DNA from: Nocardia carnea
GTDB taxonomy: Bacteria > Actinomycetota > Actinomycetes > Mycobacteriales > Mycobacteriaceae
DNA length: 52,430 nucleotides
Direction: 5' to 3'
Assembly: GCF_029869215.1 (NCBI RefSeq)
Contig: NZ_JARWPM010000290.1
Coordinates: forward strand, 1 to 52,430
Below are positions 35,133-42,970 of the stretch, piece after piece. The position numbers and the translations under genes are program-made. Under the pieces are notes generated by a model. The model was not told the DNA's origin, did no database searches, and was given only the letters and a program-made list of their open reading frames with translations. The number at the start of each line of letters is the position of its first letter. Position 1 is the stretch's first letter.

Positions 35133-36164
35133 ATGAGCATGCCATGTGAACTCACGGTCTCCCGTGTAGTGCAGGAAACAGCGGATGCGGTGTCCATTTG
35201 GTTCGAGGTGCCCGAGCAGCAATTGGGCGTATTTGCCTACGACCCCGGGCAGTTTCTTACGTTGCGTATTCCCGGAGCCGGCGACGGGGAATATGTGGCC
35301 AGATGCTATTCGCTCTCGAGTTCCCCGCATGCAGACGACTCGCTAGCTGTCACAGTGAAACGCACGGAGGGCGGGTACGGATCTAACTGGCTGTGCGACA
35401 ACATCAAGGTTGGAGCTGAGGTAACCGTTCTGCCGCCCACCGGGCACTTCACACCGAAAGACCTGGATGCGGACATGGTTCTGTTCGCAGCTGGTAGCGG
35501 AATCACCCCGGTGTTATCCATCGTCAAGTCGGCTCTGCTCGAAGGTGGCGGCCATCTCGTTCTCTTCTATGCCAACCAGCATGCCGAGAGCGTCATCTTC
35601 GGTGAAGACCTCCGTTACCTCGCCAAGCAGTTTCCCGAGCGACTGACTCTCATCGAGTGGCTGGAGAGCGAGCGTGGGCTACCGGACCGAAGCGCAATCC
35701 TTGAAATCTGCCGTGAGTACCGAAATCGGATGTATTTCTTGTGTGGGCCGGCGGCGTTCATGGATTTGGTGGTAGACGCGGCGCGCGAAGCCGGCGTGCA
35801 GCACCGGAACCTACACCGAGAAGTATTCCAATCTCTGCACTCCGATCCCTTCGACGTGGAGAACTACGTCAAGGAATCAATGACGAACGAACAAGCCCGT
35901 CTAGTAGTATATCTCGATGGTGATCGCGCCGAGCTGGAATGGCCGAAAGATTTGACCCTCGTCGAGGTCTTGTTGAACGAGGGGTACTCGCCTCCGTATT
36001 CCTGCCGGGAAGGCGGATGCGGTGCATGTGTGTGCAAGGTTATCGACGGCGATATAGAGATGAGAGTAAACGAGGTACTCGATGATGATGATATCGAGGA
36101 AGGTGATCGGCTGGCATGCCAGTCGGTACCCGCCACCAATTCGGTGACTGTGACATTCGACTGA
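35133..36164 (+). CDS. Oxygenase reductase: FAD/NAD(P)H and C-terminal [2Fe-2S] (KshB/PaaE-like)
   Basis: 343-residue electron-transfer flavoprotein in the FNR-ferredoxin order: FAD domain with RCYSLSSSP (about residue 64), NAD(P) domain with AAGSGITPVLSI and FLCGPAAFMD, and a plant-type [2Fe-2S] domain with CREGGCGACVCKV and LACQS, which carry four cysteine ligands in the C-x4-C-x2-C...C pattern. This is the architecture of KshB, HmpX and PaaE reductases. ATG 35133 starts two residues before another ATG that has better spacing to GGAAG. As the last gene of the oxidative operon, it probably passes electrons from NADH to the diiron oxygenase. No separate ferredoxin is encoded, consistent with direct transfer. 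Confidence 0.9.
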   Translation: MSMPCELTVSRVVQETADAVSIWFEVPEQQLGVFAYDPGQFLTLRIPGAGDGEYVARCYSLSSSPHADDSLAVTVKRTEGGYGSNWLCDNIKVGAEVTVLPPTGHFTPKDLDADMVLFAAGSGITPVLSIVKSALLEGGGHLVLFYANQHAESVIFGEDLRYLAKQFPERLTLIEWLESERGLPDRSAILEICREYRNRMYFLCGPAAFMDLVVDAAREAGVQHRNLHREVFQSLHSDPFDVENYVKESMTNEQARLVVYLDGDRAELEWPKDLTLVEVLLNEGYSPPYSCREGGCGACVCKVIDGDIEMRVNEVLDDDDIEEGDRLACQSVPATNSVTVTFD

Positions 36165-36231
36165 CCATGCGTTCGCGCAGGCCCCGTAACGGCGTTCATG
36201 CTCGCCCGATCCAGCGCGCAATTGCCGCCCG

Positions 36232-36257
36232 CGCTATCGGTCACTTGTCCGATAGCG
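36232..36257. promoter_or_regulatory. Perfect inverted repeat before the TetR gene
   Basis: CGCTATCGG (36232-36240) and CCGATAGCG (36249-36257) are perfect 9-bp reverse complements separated by 8 bases, ending 13 bases before the TetR start. It could be the autoregulatory operator of that TetR, or the terminator of the preceding operon, or both. There is no U tract, and the symmetric TetR-sized spacing favours an operator. Confidence 0.55.
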
Positions 36258-36270
36258 TATACTCGGCCAG

Positions 36271-37014
36271 ATGGCGGGCGCACAAAAGCGGATTCGGGAG
36301 GTCGGTAGCTCGGTGGTTCGGCGAATTGACGCACGCTCGAGCCGATGGGAAGAGCACCGGGTCCTGGTTCGAGCAGAACTGGTCGACGCAGCGTACCGTG
36401 CCTTCGGCAAGTACGGTCCGGACGCGAGCATGGACGACATCGCTCGGGAGGCGGGTGCGACAAAACCCAAGCTGTATCGCCACTTCAAGGACAAACTGGG
36501 CCTTCGTGCAGCTGTTATCGAACGTGCGAAGGAACTCATGTGGTCGAATGTGCTTGCTACCGTTGATTTCGGATCCGATCCGATTCGAAGTGTGATGAAT
36601 CAGCTCGTCGAGCAATACGCGCAGCTGGTCGACGAGCACAAGAACGTCTTCCAGTTTCTCGTTCGTAGTCATTTTAGCGACAATTCATCGGGATCGGATC
36701 CAGCTCTTGAGAACGCACGTGAACTGGCAGGTTTCATTGCGGGTCATTTCGTCACGGTTTTGGACACCGCTGGGGCTGACACGTCGGGCATAGACTTGGT
36801 GGTGCAGTCGATCGTAGGGGCGAGCCTCTCCGCGACGGATTGGTGGATAAACTCGCAATCCGATCCGACCTCGGCTATGCCGAGAAAGGCTTTCGTCGAG
36901 CATCTCAGCGCAATCATTTGGGGGATTATCGATTCCTCGGCGCGAGCTCGTGGAATCCGGATAGACCCGGATTCGACTTTGCGGATTGAGAATATTGGAC
37001 TGATCGAGGCTTAG
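36271..37014 (+). CDS. TetR-family transcriptional regulator
   Basis: 247-residue TetR-type repressor. After a basic ~30-residue extension, the N-terminal helix-turn-helix reads LVDAAYRAFGKYGPDASMDDIAREAGATKPKLYRHFKDKLGLRAAVIERAKELM (about residues 35-88). The rest is an all-helical ligand-binding domain with Trp-rich segments (ATDWWINSQ, AIIWGIIDS). It is in the same direction as the oxygenase operon, ~100 bases after it, with its own palindrome upstream. It is a good candidate for the repressor that senses the substrate of the diiron oxygenase and mce systems, but the shared 37-base element differs from its own palindrome, so this link is open. Confidence 0.88.
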   Translation: MAGAQKRIREVGSSVVRRIDARSSRWEEHRVLVRAELVDAAYRAFGKYGPDASMDDIAREAGATKPKLYRHFKDKLGLRAAVIERAKELMWSNVLATVDFGSDPIRSVMNQLVEQYAQLVDEHKNVFQFLVRSHFSDNSSGSDPALENARELAGFIAGHFVTVLDTAGADTSGIDLVVQSIVGASLSATDWWINSQSDPTSAMPRKAFVEHLSAIIWGIIDSSARARGIRIDPDSTLRIENIGLIEA

Positions 37015-37484
37015 CTGAGCGAATTCGAGCCAAACGCCGGTCGAAGACGACGCGGGATGAGCTTATCTGCCATAGCGCGGTGACACTGCCGGATTGCATC
37101 CCCGCGGGGCAAAAGACCCGTGAGCAATGCCGTTTTCGCGCCATCGCCGGTGGGCGGGACGACCGCCGATCGGCCTGGTCCGCATCGATTGCTCGGTGCG
37201 TCAGCGTCGTCGGTGCTGCTCTACCCAACGCAGCAGCTGGTTGGGCTTGCCCGGCTTGTGCATGACAGCTCATGTGTCATTTTTCGGGATTGCTTTCGTG
37301 CGAACCTGCGGACCCGAATCGATGGATCCGACGCGAACTTGGTTCAGACCGCCCGCAACCGCTGGCGACCACTTCGCGCTCGACGTTCCTCCGGCCGAGT
37401 CCGAGCTACGTTTCGAGAACGTCGCCGCCTACTTGTCGTTGAACCAGCTGCTGTGGAATCAGGGGAAACGAGGGTACCGCTGCT
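37015..37484. other. Spacer between two TetR genes, no gene recognised
   Basis: Open frames exist on the plus strand (for instance 37127-37534), but they overlap the end of the minus-strand TetR gene, have no good ribosome binding site and show no similarity I recognise. A decayed gene is possible; nothing firmer can be said. Confidence 0.4.
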
Positions 37485-38243
37485 TCAATGGCTCGGTACC
37501 GCGTTGTGGCATGCAGCTGAGGCATCTGGTCTGAGACCCGCAGAGCCCACCCCGAGATAACGTAGGGCAATCTCGGAGATCCGGCGTGCCGTTTCGGCGC
37601 TGTCGCTGGCCGGTAGTACGAGATGGCTGATCGTCAATCGAATGAGCGCATCGACTGCGTCGGCCACGTCATTGGCGTCGATGGTGGGGTAGTGGTGGAG
37701 GAACGCGGTGACCAGTCGCTCGGACGCGAGTTGAAGCATGGAGGCAGAGGTTGTCAACAGGGGGAGGACGCCGGTTTCATCGCGCGGGCCGCTACCGGGT
37801 GTAGTCAGGACGGCTTTGAGTAAGGGGCTGGTTGCAGCCTCGTCGAGCGTGTAGCGAACTATCGCTCGGATCGATTCAGGCAACGCGCTGCGGTTGGAAG
37901 CAAGCAAATCCTCGATCCCGGTCAGGAATTGCTCCGCTTCGTGCAGAACGAGTGCATCTCCAAGCCCTTGCTTGTCGCCGAACTCTCGATACAGCGTGGC
38001 GCGTGATACTCCGATCAGACCGGCTACCTCGCCGAATCGTACACGTTCCCAGCCCTTCTCGACCGTCAGGGCGCGGGCGGCGCGGATTGCTGCCTCGCGG
38101 AGGTGTCGCCTGAACGACAGCCTCACCGATTCTTCCACCACCCCTCGGATGGTAACAGAACGTGGGTTTTGTTCATGAGTGGACAAACTCCCGGACACTT
38201 CGTCATGTCCGCGCGTTGCTTGATCGCGAGCTATGCGCGACAA
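37485..38243 (-). CDS. TetR-family transcriptional regulator
   Basis: 252-residue TetR-type regulator read from the ATG at 38243. The helix-turn-helix is AAIRAARALTVEKGWERVRFGEVAGLIGVSRATLYREFGDKQGLGDALVLHEAEQFLTG (about residues 51-108), followed by a helical effector domain. The N-terminal ~40 residues are polar and not family-like, so the real start may be one of the GTG codons further in. It is divergent from the thioesterase / P450 / BtrH-like operon with a ~120-bp gap, so it probably represses that operon and itself. Confidence 0.85.
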   Translation of the reverse strand: MSRIARDQATRGHDEVSGSLSTHEQNPRSVTIRGVVEESVRLSFRRHLREAAIRAARALTVEKGWERVRFGEVAGLIGVSRATLYREFGDKQGLGDALVLHEAEQFLTGIEDLLASNRSALPESIRAIVRYTLDEAATSPLLKAVLTTPGSGPRDETGVLPLLTTSASMLQLASERLVTAFLHHYPTIDANDVADAVDALIRLTISHLVLPASDSAETARRISEIALRYLGVGSAGLRPDASAACHNAVPSH

Positions 38244-38265
38244 GCAGCGGAGATCTGATCAATTG

Positions 38266-38294
38266 TTGACAAAATGGTTCTGATTGTCTCCAAT
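38266..38294 (+). promoter_or_regulatory. Possible promoter of the thioesterase-P450 operon
   Basis: TTGACA at 38266-38271 lies in the gap between the divergent TetR and thioesterase genes. The sequence 17-19 bases downstream (TCCAATGT) is a weak -10. GACA and TGTC (38285-38288) form a short inverted repeat across it, a possible TetR site. The assignment is tentative. Confidence 0.35.
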
Positions 38295-38361
38295 GTAGTT
38301 GTATCGCGGTCCTGCTCGAGTCTGATGTTGGGCGCGCGTTAGTCGACAGAGAGGTCTGGCC

Positions 38362-38892
38362 ATGGACAAGGCTTCGGATGCGGTCAGTAGGTTGTCTGAC
38401 CCAGGCGTGGAGGACTGGGTGCGCTCGTTCCGGCTCCTGGAATCCGGATCGCCAGAGTTGCCGCCGCACCATCCCGACTGTCTTGGTTGTGGGCCGGCCA
38501 ACCCGCACGGACATTCCCTATCGGTGCGGCGTTGCGAGGGCGGCGTCGTTGCTCACCATCTTTTCGACCAGCGTCATGTCGGAGCGCCGGGGATCGCGCA
38601 CGGTGGCGCGGTGGCGACCGTCATCGACGACCTGTTCGGCTTCTTGCTGTACACGGTCGGCGAACTCGCCGTGACCCGGAATCTCGACATGGATTATCTC
38701 GCCCCGGTACTGCTCGATACCCCCTACACGCTGCACGCCGAGGTACGGTCGCGGCATGGCCGTAAGTTGAATCTCGCGGCCAGGATGGAGGATCTAGAAG
38801 GGCGCTCGGTCACTACGGCAACCGCCGTGTTCATCGTGGTCGAGGCCGAACACTTCCTGCAGTCGCGGGCGAAGGCTCGGAGGCAGGCGTGA
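38362..38892 (+). CDS. PaaI-type hotdog-fold thioesterase
   Basis: 176-residue hotdog-fold protein. An N-terminal CLGCGPANPHGHSL motif with two close cysteines is followed by the family core PGIAHGGAVATVIDDLFGFLL (HGG and the catalytic Asp) and VTRNLDMDYLAPVLLDTPYTLHAEV. Such proteins hydrolyse acyl-CoA or acyl-carrier-protein thioesters. ATG 38362 opens the operon; the 3' end overlaps the P450 start by four bases. Coupled with a P450 and a BtrH-like acyltransferase, it may release or proofread an acyl group in a small modification pathway; this is inference. Confidence 0.88.
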   Translation: MDKASDAVSRLSDPGVEDWVRSFRLLESGSPELPPHHPDCLGCGPANPHGHSLSVRRCEGGVVAHHLFDQRHVGAPGIAHGGAVATVIDDLFGFLLYTVGELAVTRNLDMDYLAPVLLDTPYTLHAEVRSRHGRKLNLAARMEDLEGRSVTTATAVFIVVEAEHFLQSRAKARRQA

Positions 38893-40109
38893 CTGCTGGA
38901 CCAACTGAGAGGGAACTACTCCTCGACGTCTTGCTGACCGATCACGGCTCAGCCGGCCCCTACGAGGCGTTCCGACGCTTGCGCGAGACTCAGCCCGTGC
39001 TTGTCACGCGATCGGGGGCCCTGGTACTGAGTCGCTACGACGACTGCGCAGCTGCGCTCCGTAACCGTAGCCTCGGCAAGGCCGACGAGTCGCTGGGATT
39101 CGGCTTGTCGGAGATTCCCGAAGAGTTGCAACGTCAGGCTATGCATCGATTCCGGCGCACCATGCTGTTCCGCAACCCGCCTGACCACCACCGGCTGCGT
39201 CGGCTGGTCGCTGACGTTTTCACCCCTCGGCACATCGACGAGTTGCGAGGCCGCGTTGTCACGCAGATCCGTGATCTGATCGATGTCATCGAGGACCAGG
39301 GTTCCGCCGATATCATCAGCGATCTCGCCCTCCCGCTGCCCGTGAATGTAATAGGCGATCTTCTTGGAGTGCCAGTGACCGATCGAGCCGTGGCCGCTCC
39401 TCTGGTACGCGCCCTGGTCGCCTCGCTCGAGCCCAGCGCGGACGCCGCGGCGCTGACTGCCGCGTGTGAAGCGGAAGACCAACTCGCAACGTACTTCACA
39501 GACCTCCTGGCGGCCAAACGCGCCCACCCGGACGACGACCTGCTCAGCCGTCTCGCCGTGGCGCATGGCGACGACGTCTTGGACGACGACGAATGCGTTG
39601 GCACCGCGATACTGTTGTTCGCGGCAGGGTTCGAAACCACCACAAACCTCATCGGTAACGGCGTTGCTGCACTGCTCGCCCATCCCAGCCAAATGGACCT
39701 ATTGCGGGCCAGGCCCGATCTGGCGAGCAACGCCGTCGAAGAATTGTTGCGTTACGACTCGCCGGTCCAGACCAATGGGCGCACGGTGCTCGAGCCAACA
39801 CGGGTGGCAGGAGTCGACCTGGATCCTGGCCAGGTTGTATTGACCTTGCTCGGGGCGGCCAACCGAGACCCGGACCGATTCTGCGACCCCGATAGCCTCG
39901 ATATCACCCGAACCGGGACCCCGCCGCTATCGTTCGGTGCCGGCATTCACTTTTGTCTTGGCGCGCCGTTGGCGCGGCTCGAAGGAGCCGTACTGTTCCC
40001 ACTCCTCACGGCGCGTTTTCCCGGTCTTAGGCTCGTCGAACAACCTCGCTGGCGTACGGGGTTGTCCTTTCGCGGGCTGTCGAGTCTGAAGGTGGTCACC
40101 GGATGCTGA
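38889..40109 (+). CDS. Cytochrome P450, class I bacterial type
   Basis: 406-residue soluble P450. I-helix motif LLFAAGFETTTNLIGNG (oxygen-activating Thr), ExxR in EELLRYDSPVQ, PERF-like region NRDPDRFCDPD, and heme loop PLSFGAGIHFCLGAPLARLEG with Cys356 as axial ligand. The C-helix WxxxR-type segment is FRNPPDHHRLRRLVADVFTP. It resembles CYP107/CYP125-like macrolide or terpenoid hydroxylases in general layout, but no subfamily can be fixed. GTG 38889 overlaps the thioesterase stop. No ferredoxin or reductase is adjacent. The 3' end overlaps the BtrH-like gene by seven bases, so the three genes form one tight unit. Confidence 0.92.
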   Translation: MTAGPTERELLLDVLLTDHGSAGPYEAFRRLRETQPVLVTRSGALVLSRYDDCAAALRNRSLGKADESLGFGLSEIPEELQRQAMHRFRRTMLFRNPPDHHRLRRLVADVFTPRHIDELRGRVVTQIRDLIDVIEDQGSADIISDLALPLPVNVIGDLLGVPVTDRAVAAPLVRALVASLEPSADAAALTAACEAEDQLATYFTDLLAAKRAHPDDDLLSRLAVAHGDDVLDDDECVGTAILLFAAGFETTTNLIGNGVAALLAHPSQMDLLRARPDLASNAVEELLRYDSPVQTNGRTVLEPTRVAGVDLDPGQVVLTLLGAANRDPDRFCDPDSLDITRTGTPPLSFGAGIHFCLGAPLARLEGAVLFPLLTARFPGLRLVEQPRWRTGLSFRGLSSLKVVTGC

Positions 40110-41143
40110 TCCAGCCTTACCCGCACCTGAAGGGCGGCCATTGTGGTTCGGGTGCGTTGCGCGATCTTATGTCCTGGGCCGGGCTTGGCTGGGACGGCGA
40201 GCTGAGCGAAGGACTCGTGTTCACACTCGGCGGCGCACTCGATTTCGCTTACCTGCGCGCCGATGCGATCAATCCTCCGATATACCTGGTGGGGCGTGGT
40301 GGGGATTTGGAGGTCGACCTGTTGAGGCGCCTCGGTGCGAAGACCGAACTACGTCAGACCGAGGATCCCGACCTCGGTTGGAAATGGGTGAGGACCGAAC
40401 TGGACTCCGGACGGCCCGTCATGGTCTGGGCCGACATCGCTGAACTCCCATACCTGCGGGTACGACTGCGCATGAGCCGCCACGACATCGTTATCGTCGG
40501 CTATGATGACGAGGCTCGCGACGCGTATATCGTCGACAACGACCGCGATGAGATCCAGACGGTGTCGTATGACGCATTGGCACGGGCACGAGCCTCCACG
40601 GGGTTCCCGACACCCACACGCCACGCCACGTACATAGTCGATTGGCCGTCCGACGTGCCTGACCTCCCGTCCATGGCTGCCGCAGCGCTCGAACAATCGG
40701 CGGCAACCCTGAAACATGGGGGCCCCAGTTCGATTGCCGCGCCGGCCTCGAACGGTGTCTCCGGCACCGGGCTCGACGGCGTTCGCCGCTTCGCTGAAGA
40801 CGTCTCCAGTTGGCCCGACATCTTCGGAGACGAAGACCTCGAGGCTGTGCTCAGGTCACTCGCTGCCTTCATCGAAAAAGCGGGTACCGGAGGCGGTCTG
40901 TTTCGACGCCTCATCGCTCAAGGGTGCGTCGATCTCGCCGATTACACGCGCAATCCGAAGGTTCACGCGGCCGCACGCGCAGCACGGCTGGCCGCACAGT
41001 CTTGGACGAGGCTCGCCCAAATCGCCGTCTCCGATGAAACCCCATCGCGACGCTCGGTTCAGGTAGCCCGGCATGCCGCCGTGCTGCCAGAGTTGGAGGA
41101 AACCTTGGCAGATCTTCTCGCCGCCGCCGCCAACTCACTCTGA
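40103..41143 (+). CDS. BtrH N-terminal domain / DUF4872 protein
   Basis: 346-residue protein with a papain-like N-terminal domain of the BtrH type and a helical C-terminal DUF4872-like domain. The candidate triad is Cys14 in GGHCGSGALRDLM, His127 in SRHDIVIVGYDD and Asp145 in YIVDND. BtrH of the butirosin pathway moves an acyl chain from a carrier protein to an amine. Related proteins occur next to unassigned biosynthetic genes. The start ATG overlaps the P450 stop. No carrier protein is encoded nearby, so the acyl donor may be a CoA ester or an unlinked carrier. It could alternatively be a peptidase-like amidohydrolase. Confidence 0.8.
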   Translation: MLIQPYPHLKGGHCGSGALRDLMSWAGLGWDGELSEGLVFTLGGALDFAYLRADAINPPIYLVGRGGDLEVDLLRRLGAKTELRQTEDPDLGWKWVRTELDSGRPVMVWADIAELPYLRVRLRMSRHDIVIVGYDDEARDAYIVDNDRDEIQTVSYDALARARASTGFPTPTRHATYIVDWPSDVPDLPSMAAAALEQSAATLKHGGPSSIAAPASNGVSGTGLDGVRRFAEDVSSWPDIFGDEDLEAVLRSLAAFIEKAGTGGGLFRRLIAQGCVDLADYTRNPKVHAAARAARLAAQSWTRLAQIAVSDETPSRRSVQVARHAAVLPELEETLADLLAAAANSL

Positions 41144-41310
41144 ACCAGCTTGTCTGCAGACAGGTACATCCGCTACGGCTTCGAGACCGGTGGTGAAGTG
41201 CGCCTGTGGGGGATGGGGTAGCCCCAGGCGGTGGCCCGGGACCGGGCCGACGACGTGAACCGTCCTGGACTGGCTGGAGACTCCTGATTTAGCAAGGGAG
41301 ACTGTCAGCC

Positions 41311-41634
41311 ATGGCGGCACCACGGAAGTTCGACGAGGAAACCCGCGCTCGGGCGGTGAGGATGTATCAGGATCGGATCCGCGAGCACGGTGACTCGATG
41401 GCCGGTGCGCGCCGGCATGTCGGTGCGCTGCTGGATATCAACCCGGCGACTCTGCGGAACTGGGTCACCCGCGCCGAGCAGGGCGAGACCGGGCCGGCGG
41501 CCGCGGCGGAATCGGAGTATGCGGAGTTGAGGGCTCTGCGGCGTGAAGTAGTCGAATTGCGCAGGGCGAACGAGCTTTTGCGGACAGCGAGTGCGTTTTT
41601 CGCGGCGGCGGAGGTCGACCGCCGACTGCGGTGA
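41311..41634 (+). CDS. IS3-family transposase OrfA
   Basis: 107-residue DNA-binding transposase subunit. N-terminal PRKFDEETRARAVRMYQDRIREHG and DINPATLRNWVTRAEQGETG (helix-turn-helix), followed by the heptad-repeat segment ELRALRREVVELRRANELLRTASAFFAAAEV. The stop overlaps OrfB by four bases, the usual arrangement for programmed frameshifting. It looks intact, but the partner OrfB has an in-frame stop. Confidence 0.92.
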   Translation: MAAPRKFDEETRARAVRMYQDRIREHGDSMAGARRHVGALLDINPATLRNWVTRAEQGETGPAAAAESEYAELRALRREVVELRRANELLRTASAFFAAAEVDRRLR

Positions 41635-42557
41635 TCGTCGACTACATCGACGACCACAAGGGTTGCTTCGGGGTTGACCCGATCTGCCGCGTGCTGACCG
41701 AGCACGGGCTCAAGATCGCCCCGTCCACCTACTATGCCGCCAAACAGTGCGGTATCAGCGACGCCACCTGGGCCGATGCTCACACCGCGAACGTGTCGTT
41801 CGACCTGTGGAGCGCGAATCGGGGCCTGTACGGGGTGCGCAAACTCTGGCACACCGCCCGCCGCGCCGGTCACAATATCGGCCGCGACCAGGTAGCGCGG
41901 CTGATGCGGCTGACCGGGATAGACGGGGTTGTGCGCGGGTGACGGACCACGAGAACCACCGAACCCGGGCCCGCGTCGACGCCGCGGCATCCGGACCTGA
42001 TCGGGCGCGCCTGGTCGACGCCGATGCGTCCAGATCAATGGCGGGTTGCCGATTTCACCTACTGCTGGACTCTGGCCGGGTTCTGTTACACCGCGTTCTG
42101 CGTGGACGTGTATTCGCGACGGATCTTGGGCTGGCGGGTTATGTCGTCGAAGACGACACCGTTGGTTATCTCGGTGCTCGAACAGGCGTTGTTCACCCGC
42201 CGTAGAACCGCTTTCCGTTTCACCGCAACAGGATTGATACATCATTCCGATGCGGGGTCGCAATATACGTCGCTGGCCTTCACCGAGGCATTACGGGATT
42301 CGGGAATCGCCGGATCCATAGGCAGCGTGGGAGATGCGCTCGATAACGCGCTCATGGAATCGGCGATCGGGCTCTACAAAACCGAGTTGATCGACCGGCA
42401 CACCACGTTCTCGGGGCGGGCCGAGCTCGAACGGGAAACCGCATCATGGGTGCACTGGTACAACACCCAACGGCTACATTCCGCGATCGGATACCGGCCA
42501 CCGGTCGAATACGAACACCTCTACCATCAACAGACCATCTCGGCCGAGGTGGCCTGA
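41631..42557 (+). pseudogene. IS3 transposase OrfB with an in-frame stop
   Basis: One continuous frame encodes the whole OrfB: an HTH_21 segment (CRVLTEHGLKIAPSTYYAAK, YGVRKLWHTARRAGHNIGRDQVARLMRLTGIDGVVRG), then a TGA at 41940-41942, then RTTRTTEPGPA, the rve core WRVADFTYCWT (first Asp), GLIHHSDAGSQYTSLAF (second Asp), GDALDNALMESAIGLYKTELI (Glu) and the end IGYRPPVEYEHLYH. The sequence on both sides of the TGA is normal for the family, and a CGA (Arg) fits the position, so a single C-to-T change has split the gene. Without readthrough this copy cannot move itself. Confidence 0.88.
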
Positions 42558-42586
42558 ACTAGGGTCTCCACCGCATCCAGGACGGT

Positions 42587-42970
42587 TCAAGGCGACGCGA
42601 CCTGCGCGGCGAATTCGTCGAACGTGGCGATCTGGTCGCCCAGCGCGTTGGGCGTCTGCCACCCGAGGCCGGGGTAGGACCCACCGGCGAGGGCATACCC
42701 GTCAGCGAGCAGTATGCTGCTCACCTCGGCCGAGTTGGCGTTCTGGGCGGGGTTCGACGGTCCGGGGTTGTAGCCATGGGAGAAGAGCAGCACGGTGCCG
42801 TTCCAGTTGGCCGGCACCTCGAACAGATAGGTGGATCCGTCGGGCAGTGTGCCGGTGATCTTGCGGGCAGCACCGTCCGCCGTTTCAGCGCATCCGACGT
42901 TACTGCCGGCGAGTGCCGCAACTGTGATGGCGGCCGCAGCCGCGATAAGAAACTTCTTCTTGGTGCGCAT
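42587..42970 (-). pseudogene. Secreted alpha/beta hydrolase, truncated by the IS3
   Basis: The first ~126 codons of an exported hydrolase. A signal peptide (MRTKKKFLIAAAAAITVAALAGSNVGCAETADG) ends with a possible lipobox at GSNVGC. The beginning of a hydrolase fold follows (ITGTLPDGSTYLFEVPANWNGTVLLFSHGYNPGPSN, with the SHGY oxyanion motif) and ends at FAAQVASP. The IS3 end at 42589 supplies the stop codon: its terminal TTCA reads TGA on this strand. The nucleophile and other triad residues are missing, so the product is inactive. It is the last gene of the LLM oxidoreductase / MFS group. Confidence 0.82.

Larger units (their letters stand above)
41256..42589 (+). mobile_element. IS3-family element with inverted terminal repeats
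   Basis: A 1334-bp element bounded by clear imperfect inverted repeats. The left end starts TGAACCGTCCTGGA at 41256 and continues with CTGGCTGGAGACTCC; the right end read inward from 42589 starts with the same 14 bases and continues with TGCGGTGGAGACCC. OrfA is at 41311 and a stop-interrupted OrfB at 41631, in overlapping frames. No target duplication is evident, and the interrupted hydrolase does not resume on the left side, so DNA was lost on insertion or later. Confidence 0.85.

Noticed and set aside
36926..37273. Minus-strand open frame overlapping the end of the TetR gene
   Set aside because: No recognised domain; it overlaps the 3' end of a well-supported TetR coding sequence.
37127..37534. 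Possible plus-strand gene between the TetR genes
   Set aside because: No ribosome binding site or recognised domain, and the end overlaps the minus-strand TetR gene.
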